Below are positions 18,262-25,736 of a stretch of DNA of 64,000 nt, piece by piece. The position numbers and the translations under genes were made by a program. Each line of letters starts with the position of its first letter. Position 1 is the stretch's first letter. The notes beneath the pieces were generated by a model, which had not been told where the DNA came from, searched no databases, and saw only the letters and a program-made list of their open reading frames with translations. The stretch comes from Streptomyces cyanogenus (GTDB lineage Bacteria > Actinomycetota > Actinomycetes > Streptomycetales > Streptomycetaceae), in the NCBI RefSeq assembly GCF_017526105.1, contig NZ_CP071839.1:4518001-4582000 (forward strand). Direction: 5' to 3'.

Positions 18262-18624
18262 TTATCCGCCGACACTGCTCATCCGCACCGCCCGGCCGGT
18301 GGCCACGTCCTTTTCCAGTTGCCGGGCCGCGATCAGGAGCATGGCCGTCAGCGCCTCCCGGTCGTCCTCACCCAGACCCGGGGCCTCGATCTCGTGCTGG
18401 AGCATGAGAACGCTCGCGACCGCCCCCCGCGCCCGGTAGACAAGGACGTGATGGTTCGGGTCCGTGGGAACTCTGGCCGGCAGGTGAAGACAGCCCAGCT
18501 CCTCCAAGAGGGCGAGCACCTGCGCCACGGACCGGTCGCCGCCGGCCCGGTCCAGCTCGGCGACGGTCAGGAAGGCGAAGCCCTCGCCGTCCTCCACGGC
18601 CCGCAGTACATCCCGGATGTCCAC
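18262..18624 (-). CDS. Small protein of unknown function, possible winged-helix fold
   Basis: A 120-residue protein I do not recognise. The GTG start at 18624 is chosen because AGGGGGAA lies 5-7 bases upstream; an in-frame ATG at 18654 has no such site. The middle (SVAQVLALLEELGCLHLPAR...HHVLVYRARG) resembles helix-strand spacing of small winged-helix proteins, and the C-terminus is helical (DREALTAMLLIAARQLEKDVATG). No signal peptide, membrane segment or cysteine pattern. It lies between the NRPS/PKS operon and the divergent PIG-L operon. A regulator or small accessory protein is possible, but this is a guess from composition and place. Confidence 0.6.
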   Translation of the reverse strand: MDIRDVLRAVEDGEGFAFLTVAELDRAGGDRSVAQVLALLEELGCLHLPARVPTDPNHHVLVYRARGAVASVLMLQHEIEAPGLGEDDREALTAMLLIAARQLEKDVATGRAVRMSSVGG

Positions 18625-18750
18625 GCTGTTCCCCCTGTCTGATGTCGACACCATGACCAAGGGCCACCATGATCAGCACGGCTGCGAGGGCAAGTAAAGC
18701 CACCTCCGGGCCCCGGAGCGGTTGCGCTGCCCGAATGGCGCGGGTGGTAT

Positions 18751-18766
18751 GTCCCGCCGGCGGGAC
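18751..18766. promoter_or_regulatory. Perfect 16-bp palindrome, candidate LmbU-type operator
   Basis: GTCCCGCCGGCGGGAC is a perfect palindrome whose core is CGCCGGCG, the octamer I recall as the reported LmbU target in the lincomycin cluster. It lies in the gap between the 18262-18624 gene and the PIG-L operon, 85 bases upstream of a candidate -35 box. A near-identical copy stands at 36093-36108, before the desaturase operon. The cluster encodes an LmbU homologue (44729-45340), so a regulatory link is plausible. Confidence 0.6.
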
Positions 18767-18835
18767 ACGGACGCCTTTGGCAGTGCGGGAAGCGATTGGC
18801 GGTCTCGTGCCCGCACATTACCTCCGGAATGGCAG

Positions 18836-18864
18836 TTGACCGCCCGCCGGGCACTGTTTACACG
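18836..18864 (+). promoter_or_regulatory. Candidate promoter of the PIG-L operon
   Basis: TTGACC (18836-18841) and TACACG (18859-18864) are 17 bases apart. Transcription would start near 18871, right at an in-frame ATG at 18873, so a leaderless mRNA is possible. Confidence 0.4.
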
Positions 18865-18905
18865 GTGCCGCAATGTTCTTGACACAGCCCTGTACGGTTA
18901 TCGCC

Positions 18906-19733
18906 ATGCCGATCGACCAGCGCAGAATCGAAGGTCCGATTTTCCCTTTGCCCAGACAATTCTCCAGCGCCATGGTGATTGCCGCGCATCCCGATGACGC
19001 GGAGTTCAGCTTCGGTGCGACGGTGGGCAGACTCGCTGCGGAAGGCACCCGTATCACGTATGTCGTGTGCACCGACGGATCACAGGGCGGCGAGGATCCC
19101 GACGAACCCGCCGAACGGCTGACGGCGACCCGCTACGAGGAACAACGGGCCGCCGCCCGGCATCTGGGCGTGGCGGAGGTGGTTTTCCTCGGATTCCGCG
19201 ACGGTTCTCTCACCGCTGACACGGCGCTGCGCAAGGCGCTCGCCCGGGAGATCCGGCGCCACACTCCCGAACTGGTGCTGGCCCACCAACCGCTGCGCTC
19301 GCTGGTGTTCCCGATCGGCGCATCCCACCCGGACCACCTCGCGGCCGGCGAGGCCGCACTGGCCGCCGTCTATCCGGACGCACGCAACCCACGAGCCCAT
19401 CCGGAACTGCTCTCCGAGGGCCTGCGACCGCACGTGGTCGACGAGGTCTGGCTGCCCGGCCACGAACACACCGACCTTTTCGTCGACGTGGGTGAGTACG
19501 CCCTGCGCAAGACCGAGGCGATCCTCTGCCACCGCAGCCAGTTCGCCGCATCGGCCGACCCGTCGGCGGACATCGCCTGGGTGACCGACCGCATGCGGGC
19601 CAACGGCGCGGCAGCGGGCTGCGCATACGCGGAAGCCTTCAAACGCGTCGTGACCGGGAGCCACGCGGCGCCGGGACCGCAGACGGCACCGGCCGTGCAC
19701 GCCGAAGCGGCGGGGGAAGGGAGCCGGTCGTGA
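18906..19733 (+). CDS. PIG-L family N-deacetylase / amidase
   Basis: LmbE/PIG-L zinc hydrolase of about 275 residues. It has the AAHPDDAEFSFGATVGRLA metal-binding motif near the N-terminus and SHPDHLAAGEAAL in the middle; the pair supplies the zinc ligands and catalytic Asp. Family members remove acyl groups from amines, often N-acetyl-aminosugars or peptide-like intermediates. First gene of a plus-strand operon; the next gene overlaps by 4 bases (GTGA). No clear ribosome binding site precedes the ATG at 18906; an in-frame ATG at 18873 coincides with the predicted transcript start and may be a leaderless start instead. No sugar pathway genes accompany it, so the substrate is more likely an acylated amine intermediate or the assembled product. 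Substrate is inferred, family is firm. Confidence 0.88.
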   Translation: MPIDQRRIEGPIFPLPRQFSSAMVIAAHPDDAEFSFGATVGRLAAEGTRITYVVCTDGSQGGEDPDEPAERLTATRYEEQRAAARHLGVAEVVFLGFRDGSLTADTALRKALAREIRRHTPELVLAHQPLRSLVFPIGASHPDHLAAGEAALAAVYPDARNPRAHPELLSEGLRPHVVDEVWLPGHEHTDLFVDVGEYALRKTEAILCHRSQFAASADPSADIAWVTDRMRANGAAAGCAYAEAFKRVVTGSHAAPGPQTAPAVHAEAAGEGSRS

Positions 19734-20389
19734 AGGCGGTCATACCGGCGAAGAACTCGTCGACACGGGTTCCGGGCAAGAACTTCCGTCCTTTTCATGA
19801 GGGACGGTCCCTTTTCGACATCAAGGTCGAGCAGCTCCTGCGCCACCTGCCCGCCGAGGACGTCTACGCCAGCAGCGAGGACCCGGCTGTCGCCGGACAC
19901 ACCGAGCGGCTGGGCATCAACTTCCTGCCCAGGGACCCTCATCTGGCGCGCAACGAGACGCCGTACGCCCATGTGGTCAGCGAGATCTGCCGGCAGGTGC
20001 CCGGCGACGACGACATCGCCTGGTGCCATGTCACCGACCCGCTCTTCGACGACTTCGGCGCCTGTCTCCAGGCGTGGGAGGAGGCCCGGGAGAAGCACGA
20101 CTCCCTGGTGGTGGTCTATCCCTTCCGTGGCTATCTGCTCGACACGGACCACCGGCCGATGGGCTTCGGGTTCGGCCCCTGGCACACCCCGTCCCAACAG
20201 CTCCCGGTCCGCTACCAGCTGGGCTTCACGCTGTCCCTGCTGCGGCGCTCCACCGCCGTCTCGCTGGGTCCGATCGGCGCGCGCCCGCACTGGTTCCACG
20301 CCCGCAATCGCGTGGTCGACATCGACGACGAGGACGACTTCGAGATGGCGCGCGTGCTCTACGGCCGACTGGCCCGGCCCACGGCCTGA
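19730..20389 (+). CDS. Acylneuraminate cytidylyltransferase-like nucleotidyltransferase
   Basis: A 219-residue protein beginning AVIPAKNSSTRVPGKNF, which matches the CTP-binding signature of NeuA/KdsB-type cytidylyltransferases (A-IPAR-GS--IP-KN). The rest fits the fold: YASSEDPAVAGHTERLG, then DDIAWCHVTDPLF. Family enzymes join CTP to an acidic sugar, or to phosphonates in some pathways, giving a CMP-activated intermediate. The cluster shows no sialic acid or KDO synthesis and no PEP mutase, so the natural acceptor is unknown and this is one of its odder genes. GTG start at 19730 overlaps the PIG-L stop by 4 bases; the ACAD-like gene follows after 75 bases. Alternative role: a non-catalytic relative, since I could check only the N-terminal motif. 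Confidence 0.82.
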   Translation: MKAVIPAKNSSTRVPGKNFRPFHEGRSLFDIKVEQLLRHLPAEDVYASSEDPAVAGHTERLGINFLPRDPHLARNETPYAHVVSEICRQVPGDDDIAWCHVTDPLFDDFGACLQAWEEAREKHDSLVVVYPFRGYLLDTDHRPMGFGFGPWHTPSQQLPVRYQLGFTLSLLRRSTAVSLGPIGARPHWFHARNRVVDIDDEDDFEMARVLYGRLARPTA

Positions 20390-20464
20390 ACGCGGCTCGC
20401 CGCGGCTTCGGCCCGGGTCCTGCCCGGGCGAAGCCACCTGCCGGGAACACCCGAAGGAGTACAC

Positions 20465-21652
20465 ATGACCGATCTTGTTCGCCTCTTCCCCGACAGCGCC
20501 GACCTGATGGCCCGGGTGTCCGACGGGGCGGCCGACCGCGAACGGCACTGCGTCGACCCCTACGAGCAGCTGGAGATGGTCCGCAAGAGCGGGCTGACCG
20601 CGCTGACGCTGGACGAGTCCCTGGGCGGGCCCGGCGGTACCGTCGTCGACCTCATGACGTTCGTGACGGACCTCGCGGAGGCCGACCCGAACGTCGCGCA
20701 CATCCTGCGCTCCCACTACCTCCAGCCGCAGATGGTCAGACGGCTGCCGCCCGGCCCCGTCCGTGACCGCTGGGCCGCGGAGATCCGGGCGGGCCAGATC
20801 TTCGGCAACGCCACCAGCGAGCGGGACGGCGCGCTGGGCACCGCCCAGTACGCCACCCGGCTGATCCCGACCGGCACCGGCTGGAAGCTGAGCGGTGCCA
20901 AGTACTACAGCACCGGTACCGCGTTCGCGGACTGGGTGATGGTCGTGGCCCACCTGGACGACCGGCGGATCGCCCGGATCAACGTGCCGCTGGACCGGCC
21001 GGGCGTCGAGGTGCAGGACGACTGGGACGGCTTCGGCCAGCACCGCACCGGAACCGGGACGACCACGTTCACCGACGTCGCCGTCACCGAGGACGACATC
21101 GTCCAGGTGACCGACCCCGACGAGCGCCGGGTGGCGTCCGAGGTACCGCTGATGCAGCTGTATCTGCAGGCGCTGGTCGCCGGCATCCTGCGGTCCGTGG
21201 TGACCGACGCCCGTGATCTCCTCGCCGGCCGCACCCGCACCTTCGACCACGCGCCCTCGCCCACCCCGGCCCACGACCCGGTGCTGCTGGCCACCATCGG
21301 ACGGCTGGCGTCCACCGCCTACGCGGTGGAGAGCATGGTGCTGTCGGCCGCCGCCGACATCGACGAGGCCTACGCGAGCGAGCGCGCCGGCATGCCGGAT
21401 CCCGCCCTGTTCGCGCGGGCGTCGCGGTCGGCGGCGCTGGTCCAGGTGCACGCCGGCGAAGCAGCGCTCGCCGCGGCCACCGCGCTCTTCGACGTCGGAG
21501 GCGCCTCCGCGGCCAGCCGCGCCAAGAACCTCGACCGGCACTGGCGCAACATCCGCACCCTCACCCTGCACAACCCCGCCTCGTACAAGGCCATCGCCAT
21601 CGGCGACCTGCTGGTGAACTCCGCGCCCCTGCCCGCCAACGGCTACTTCTGA
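20465..21652 (+). CDS. Acyl-CoA-dehydrogenase-fold flavoprotein, possible N- or C-monooxygenase
   Basis: A 395-residue protein with the acyl-CoA dehydrogenase fold. Features include GNATSERDGALGTAQYATRL and a C-terminal WRNIRTLTLHNPASYKAIAIGDLLVNSAPLPANGYF. That ending is typical of the DszC/SfnC group of flavin-dependent monooxygenases, the group that also includes the amine N-hydroxylase of valanimycin synthesis, rather than of beta-oxidation dehydrogenases. These enzymes take reduced flavin from a separate reductase; such a reductase is encoded at 32819-33424. Inferred job: oxygenation of an amine, or of another heteroatom or carbon, in the product. ATG at 20465 is preceded by GAAGGAG with good spacing. 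A plain dehydrogenase role cannot be excluded by motif reading. Confidence 0.8.
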   Translation: MTDLVRLFPDSADLMARVSDGAADRERHCVDPYEQLEMVRKSGLTALTLDESLGGPGGTVVDLMTFVTDLAEADPNVAHILRSHYLQPQMVRRLPPGPVRDRWAAEIRAGQIFGNATSERDGALGTAQYATRLIPTGTGWKLSGAKYYSTGTAFADWVMVVAHLDDRRIARINVPLDRPGVEVQDDWDGFGQHRTGTGTTTFTDVAVTEDDIVQVTDPDERRVASEVPLMQLYLQALVAGILRSVVTDARDLLAGRTRTFDHAPSPTPAHDPVLLATIGRLASTAYAVESMVLSAAADIDEAYASERAGMPDPALFARASRSAALVQVHAGEAALAAATALFDVGGASAASRAKNLDRHWRNIRTLTLHNPASYKAIAIGDLLVNSAPLPANGYF

Positions 21653-21696
21653 CCCCTGTGCGCGGCGGGTCGGGGCAGATCCCGCGCGCCGAAACT

Positions 21697-21701
21697 AGGA
21701 G
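21697..21701 (+). promoter_or_regulatory. Ribosome binding site fixing a TTG start
   Basis: AGGAG stands 7 bases before TTG 21709 and decides the start of the SHMT-like gene; no ATG or GTG nearby has a comparable site. Confidence 0.65.
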
Positions 21702-21708
21702 CCACATC

Positions 21709-23067
21709 TTGGGAGAGCACCTTGCTGCTGTCGACCAGGAATCCCTCGACCAGCCATCCCTCGACCGGGTGTCCCTGTACCAGGACCTGTCGCCGGGACC
21801 CTGGCACGACACGGACACCGCCCGGCTCATAGCGGCCGAGCTCTCGCGCCAGCGCGAGACCGTCAACCTGACCGCCGCCGCGAACTACCTCAGTCCCGCG
21901 GTCTCGGCGGCCATGCACCCGGCGCTGGAATCGATCCACTGCGAGGGCTATCCGGGGCGCCGGTACCACGAGGGCCAGGAGACGGCCGACGCGATCGAGC
22001 GGCTGGCGATCCAGCGCGCCCGCCGCCTCTTCGGCGCCGACCACGCCAACGTCCAGCCCTACCGCGGCACCACCGCGAACCTCGCCGCGGCCGTCGCCGT
22101 CCTGGAACCCGGTGACACCCTGCTGGGGCTGCAGACCGCCTCCGGCGGCCACTACACGACGGGCAGCTCTCTGCACCTCATCGGCCGCATGTTCCGCGTC
22201 GTCCCCTACGAAGTGGCCGCGGACACCTGCACGCTCGACTACGACGCCCTCGCCCGCGTGGCCCGCGCCGAGCGCCCGCGGGCCATCTTCTGCGGCGACA
22301 CCTCCTATCCGCGGCTGTGGGACTGGGCGGCGCTGCGCGCCGTCGCCGACGAGACGGGGGCCGTCCTCGTCGCGGACATCTCGCAGTCCGCCGGGCTCAT
22401 CGCGGGCGGGGCGATACCGAGCCCCGCGCCCCACGCCGACATCATGACCGCGGCGACGTACAAGACGCTGCGGGGGCCGCGCGCGGGACTGATCCTCGCC
22501 CGCGAGGGTCTGGCCAAGGCCGTCGACCGGGCGGTGTACCCGATCTGCCAGGGCGGCACGAACGTCCGCGTGCTGGCGGGCGTCGCCACCGCCCTCGGTG
22601 AGGCGCTCACCGAGTCGTTCGCCGCCTACACCCGTGAGGTCCTGGCCAACAGCCGATGCCTCGCCGACCATCTCGCCCGCCAGGGCTTCGACCTGGTCGC
22701 CGGCGGCACCGACAACCACGCCTGCCTGGCCGACATGAGGTCCTTCGGCACCACCGGCGACGCGGCCGCGCGCCGGCTGGCCGCGGCCGGCATCCTCGCC
22801 AATGGCAACCAGATCCCCCACGACCCCAACCCGCCCCGCAGGCCCAGCGGGCTGCGGTTCGGCACCGCGGCCGTGACCACGCTCGGCATGGGCCGGGCAG
22901 CGATGGCGGAGATCGCCGGGCTGATCGCGGCCGTCCTGCGGGAGGACGGAGAGCGGACCGTGGACGAGGTCCGCGGGCGGGTGTCCGAGATTCGCCGTGC
23001 CCACGCCACCCCGGCCACGCAGTGGTCCGACATCGACGCCGAGGAGCTGGTCCGACCGTGGATCTGA
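21709..23067 (+). CDS. Serine hydroxymethyltransferase-like PLP enzyme with altered active site
   Basis: A 452-residue fold-type I PLP enzyme close to GlyA. The PLP lysine is in AATYKTLRGPRAG (GlyA: TTTHKTLRGPRGG), and CEGYPGRRYHEGQE matches the substrate-binding CEGYPGKRYYGG with one Tyr changed to His. Other conserved His residues differ: DISQSAG stands for DMAHVAG and GGHYTTGS for GGHLTHGS. Normal SHMT moves a one-carbon unit between serine and glycine with folate. The substitutions suggest a different aldol acceptor, as in L-threonine transaldolases or alpha-methylserine-type enzymes. The TTG start follows AGGAG by 7 bases. The amidohydrolase gene starts inside its 3' end (10-base overlap). 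A secondary-metabolism role rather than housekeeping is inferred from residues and context. Confidence 0.85.
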   Translation: MGEHLAAVDQESLDQPSLDRVSLYQDLSPGPWHDTDTARLIAAELSRQRETVNLTAAANYLSPAVSAAMHPALESIHCEGYPGRRYHEGQETADAIERLAIQRARRLFGADHANVQPYRGTTANLAAAVAVLEPGDTLLGLQTASGGHYTTGSSLHLIGRMFRVVPYEVAADTCTLDYDALARVARAERPRAIFCGDTSYPRLWDWAALRAVADETGAVLVADISQSAGLIAGGAIPSPAPHADIMTAATYKTLRGPRAGLILAREGLAKAVDRAVYPICQGGTNVRVLAGVATALGEALTESFAAYTREVLANSRCLADHLARQGFDLVAGGTDNHACLADMRSFGTTGDAAARRLAAAGILANGNQIPHDPNPPRRPSGLRFGTAAVTTLGMGRAAMAEIAGLIAAVLREDGERTVDEVRGRVSEIRRAHATPATQWSDIDAEELVRPWI

Positions 23068-24416
23068 CACTGATCATCGAGAACACGGCCGTGGTCGACG
23101 TCGTCACCGGCACGGTCCGGCCCGGGCAGGACGTCCACGTCGGCGGCGGCGGCACCATCACGGCCGTCACACCGCACCGGACCTCCGGCCCCGGCGCCCC
23201 CGTCGCGGTTCCCCGCCTCGACGGTCGCGGCAGGTACCTCCTGCCCGGCCTGGTGGACTCGCACGTGCACATCGCCTTCAACGGCTTCCTGGACGTACGG
23301 CCCGACTTCACGCGCACGCTCAAGCAGTTCCTGCTGCACGGAGTCACCAGCGTGGTCGACTTCTTCACGGTGGGCGGCGACTTCCCCGGCTCGTCGCCGG
23401 AGACGGTGCGTGAGGACGTGAACGCGGGCACCTTCCTCGGCCCCCGCATGATGACGTCCTACGGCTGCCTCAACGCGCCCGGCGGATTCTGCGACTGCTC
23501 CGTCGGCGACGCGGCATCCGCGGTGGTGACCCGGGACGACGTCGACCGGGAGATGGACCGCATCACCCGTGTGCGCCCCGACTTCGTCAAGATCGTCTAC
23601 GACGACGTGTTCGGCACCCTGCCCAACCTGACCAAGGAGATGCTGGGGGACCTGGTCCGGTCGGCGCACGACCGGGGCTTCCGGGTCGCCGTCCACGTGG
23701 CGTCCGGCGCACATGCCCTGGACGCCGTGGAGGTGGGGGCCGACATCATCGGTCACGGCATCGTGGACGACGTCCCCGACCGCCTCGTCCCGCAGCTCGT
23801 CGAGCGCGGCATCATGGTGATCCCGACCCTCGCCTCCTACGAGGCCCGGTCCCTGGAGCGCTGGCGGATCTCACTGCCCGCCGCGTCCCCGCCCGAGGTG
23901 GTCCGCCGGTATGCCGGCACCCGGAAGAGCCTGTACGAGACCAACGGCCAGCTCCCGCTGTACCGCGAGGCGTTCGAGAAGTCGCTGAAAGCGCTCGCGC
24001 ACATGGTGGCGGAGGGCGTGCGGGTGGTCGCCGGCTCGGACGCGGGCACCTGGTACACCTTCCCCGGCGACTCCCTGCTGCGCGAGCTCGCCCTCTACAC
24101 CGAGGCCGGTCTGAGTCCCGCGCAGGCGCTGCGCACGGCCACCAGCGACGCCGCCGCTGCCTGGGGGTTCGCCGACGACCGCGGCACCGTGGAGGTCGGC
24201 AAGCGCGCCGACCTGCTGCTCGTGGACGCGAACCCGCTGGACGACGTGTCGGCGCTGCGGAACCCGGCGGCGGTGGTCCTCGGCGGCCGGGTGCTGGATC
24301 TGGACGAGCTGGCCACCGACATCGTCGAGGGCGCCCTGCTGCCGGCCCCCGAGCCGGCCGGTGAGGTTCCGTGCAGCCCGCACCACCTGCGCGGCGCCGC
24401 GCTGCCGGAGGGATGA
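23058..24416 (+). CDS. Metal-dependent amidohydrolase
   Basis: A 452-residue amidohydrolase-superfamily enzyme, related to imidazolonepropionase- and prolidase-like members. Metal ligands visible in order: DSHVHIAF (HxH), PDFVKIVYDD (candidate bridging Lys), FRVAVHVASG, DIIGHGI and VAGSDAGTW (catalytic Asp). The C-terminus ends in the usual beta-sandwich segment (GTVEVGKRADLLLVDANPLDD). Such enzymes hydrolyse C-N bonds in amides, cyclic imides or dipeptides. GTG start at 23058 overlaps the SHMT-like gene by 10 bases, so the two are translationally coupled. Last gene of the operon; a long hairpin follows at once. In a cluster with three ATP-grasp ligases and a PIG-L enzyme it may remove a protecting or carrier group; this is inference. 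Confidence 0.86.
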   Translation: MDLTLIIENTAVVDVVTGTVRPGQDVHVGGGGTITAVTPHRTSGPGAPVAVPRLDGRGRYLLPGLVDSHVHIAFNGFLDVRPDFTRTLKQFLLHGVTSVVDFFTVGGDFPGSSPETVREDVNAGTFLGPRMMTSYGCLNAPGGFCDCSVGDAASAVVTRDDVDREMDRITRVRPDFVKIVYDDVFGTLPNLTKEMLGDLVRSAHDRGFRVAVHVASGAHALDAVEVGADIIGHGIVDDVPDRLVPQLVERGIMVIPTLASYEARSLERWRISLPAASPPEVVRRYAGTRKSLYETNGQLPLYREAFEKSLKALAHMVAEGVRVVAGSDAGTWYTFPGDSLLRELALYTEAGLSPAQALRTATSDAAAAWGFADDRGTVEVGKRADLLLVDANPLDDVSALRNPAAVVLGGRVLDLDELATDIVEGALLPAPEPAGEVPCSPHHLRGAALPEG

Positions 24417-24426
24417 CACACGTCGA

Positions 24427-24471
24427 GGGCGCCGGTGCCGGCGGACCGACTGGTCCGTGGCACCGGCGCCC
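24427..24471. terminator. Bidirectional hairpin terminator
   Basis: GGGCGCCGGTGCC (24427-24439) and its exact complement (24459-24471) form a 13-bp stem, with a second small GGACC/GGTCC stem inside the loop. It lies between the convergent amidohydrolase and aminotransferase genes. Confidence 0.8.
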
Positions 24472-24486
24472 TGTGCCGTTCCGTGG

Positions 24487-25662
24487 TCAGAGAGCGGCGA
24501 CGAGCCGGCTCAGCGCTTCCGTGAGGCGCTCGGGCGACTGCGCGAAGCAGATGCGGAACCAGCCCTCGTAACCGGGGCCGAACGCCGTGCCCGGGGCCAG
24601 CCCGACGCCGGCCCGGGCCACCAGCTGCTTGGCGAACTCCAGGTCGTCCTCGACCCCTTCGATGCGGAAGAAGGAATAGAACGCCGCGGGGACGGGCGGG
24701 GCCGTGATGCGGTCGTTTCCCTTGAAGGCGTCCACGACCAGGTCCCGGCCGGCGGCGCAGCGGGCCCGCATCTCCTCGACGAACGGCTCGCCCTCGTGGA
24801 TGGCGGCGACACCGGCGTGCTGCACGAAGGTCGCCGAGCCCGTGCTGTTGATGGCGCTGAGATTGCCCACCTGGTGGGCGAGGGCGGCCGGGTGGACCAG
24901 CCAGCCCAGCCGCCATCCCGTCATCGACCAGGTCTTGGAGAAGCTCTGCACGACGAACAGGGCGTCGTCGTCGTGGGCCACCTCCAGGAAGGAGGGGCTC
25001 GCCACCGAGCCGTCGTACACGATCCGGTTGTACACCTCGTCGGCGATGACCCAGATGTTCCGGCGGCGGGCGAGCGCGAGGAGGTCGCGCTGCTGGTCCG
25101 ACGTCATCGTCCAGCCGGTCGGGTTGCCGGGAGAGGCGACGAAGACCGCGCGCGTCCGGTCGTCGCACGCACTCTCCACGCGCCCGAGGTCGAGCGCCCA
25201 GCCCTCGGGGGCGGCGTCCAGGCCGACGAACCGGGCCTCGGCGCCCATGGCCTCCACGGCTATGGGCACGTTCGGCCACACAGGGGAGACGACCACGACG
25301 TTGTCCCCGGGTTCCACCAGGCACTGCAGCGCGATCATGATGGACGTCATGCCTGACGAGGTCGCGCTGATCCGCTCCAGGTCGACATCGAGGCCGTGCG
25401 TTCTGCTGTGGTACGCCTGGATCGCCGAGCGCAGCGGGGCGATGCCCCGCCGGTCCGCATAGAGTGTCCGGCCCGCCGTCATGGCGGACACGGCCGCCTC
25501 GCGCACGACGGCCGGCGTGGGCAGGTCCGACTCCCCGAAACACAGACTGATCGCGTCCGGGTGGTCTCGGCAGACCCGGTTCACTTCGACGATCCGCTGC
25601 GTGCGCATGCGCGCCAGTGCGGCGCGGAAGGTCAGGGGGTTGTGCTGCTGGTCGTGACCCAT
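24487..25662 (-). CDS. Class I/II PLP aminotransferase
   Basis: A 391-residue aspartate-aminotransferase-fold enzyme: SPGNPTG (Asn binding the PLP hydroxyl), IADEVYNRIVYD, and the PLP lysine in SFSKTWSMTGWRLGW. The C-terminal FRICFAQSPERL carries the substrate carboxylate Arg. It likely interconverts a 2-oxo acid and an amino acid for the assembly line. Start ATG 25662 has AAGGAG 8 bases upstream; longer in-frame starts would run into the ThDP gene. Last gene of the minus-strand operon, 74 bases after the ThDP enzyme. That pairing suggests the ThDP enzyme makes a keto product which this enzyme aminates, as an inference. Confidence 0.9.
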   Translation of the reverse strand: MGHDQQHNPLTFRAALARMRTQRIVEVNRVCRDHPDAISLCFGESDLPTPAVVREAAVSAMTAGRTLYADRRGIAPLRSAIQAYHSRTHGLDVDLERISATSSGMTSIMIALQCLVEPGDNVVVVSPVWPNVPIAVEAMGAEARFVGLDAAPEGWALDLGRVESACDDRTRAVFVASPGNPTGWTMTSDQQRDLLALARRRNIWVIADEVYNRIVYDGSVASPSFLEVAHDDDALFVVQSFSKTWSMTGWRLGWLVHPAALAHQVGNLSAINSTGSATFVQHAGVAAIHEGEPFVEEMRARCAAGRDLVVDAFKGNDRITAPPVPAAFYSFFRIEGVEDDLEFAKQLVARAGVGLAPGTAFGPGYEGWFRICFAQSPERLTEALSRLVAAL

Positions 25663-25736
25663 GAGGGCTTCTCCTTGGGGAAGGACCGTACGGTGCGAGG
25701 GGGAGCGGAGCGGGACGCGGACGGGGCCGACGGGGC

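Noticed and set aside
24421..24486. Attachment site or integron-like element at the long inverted repeat
   Set aside because: It sits exactly between convergent stops and has terminator geometry; no integrase or tRNA gene is near.
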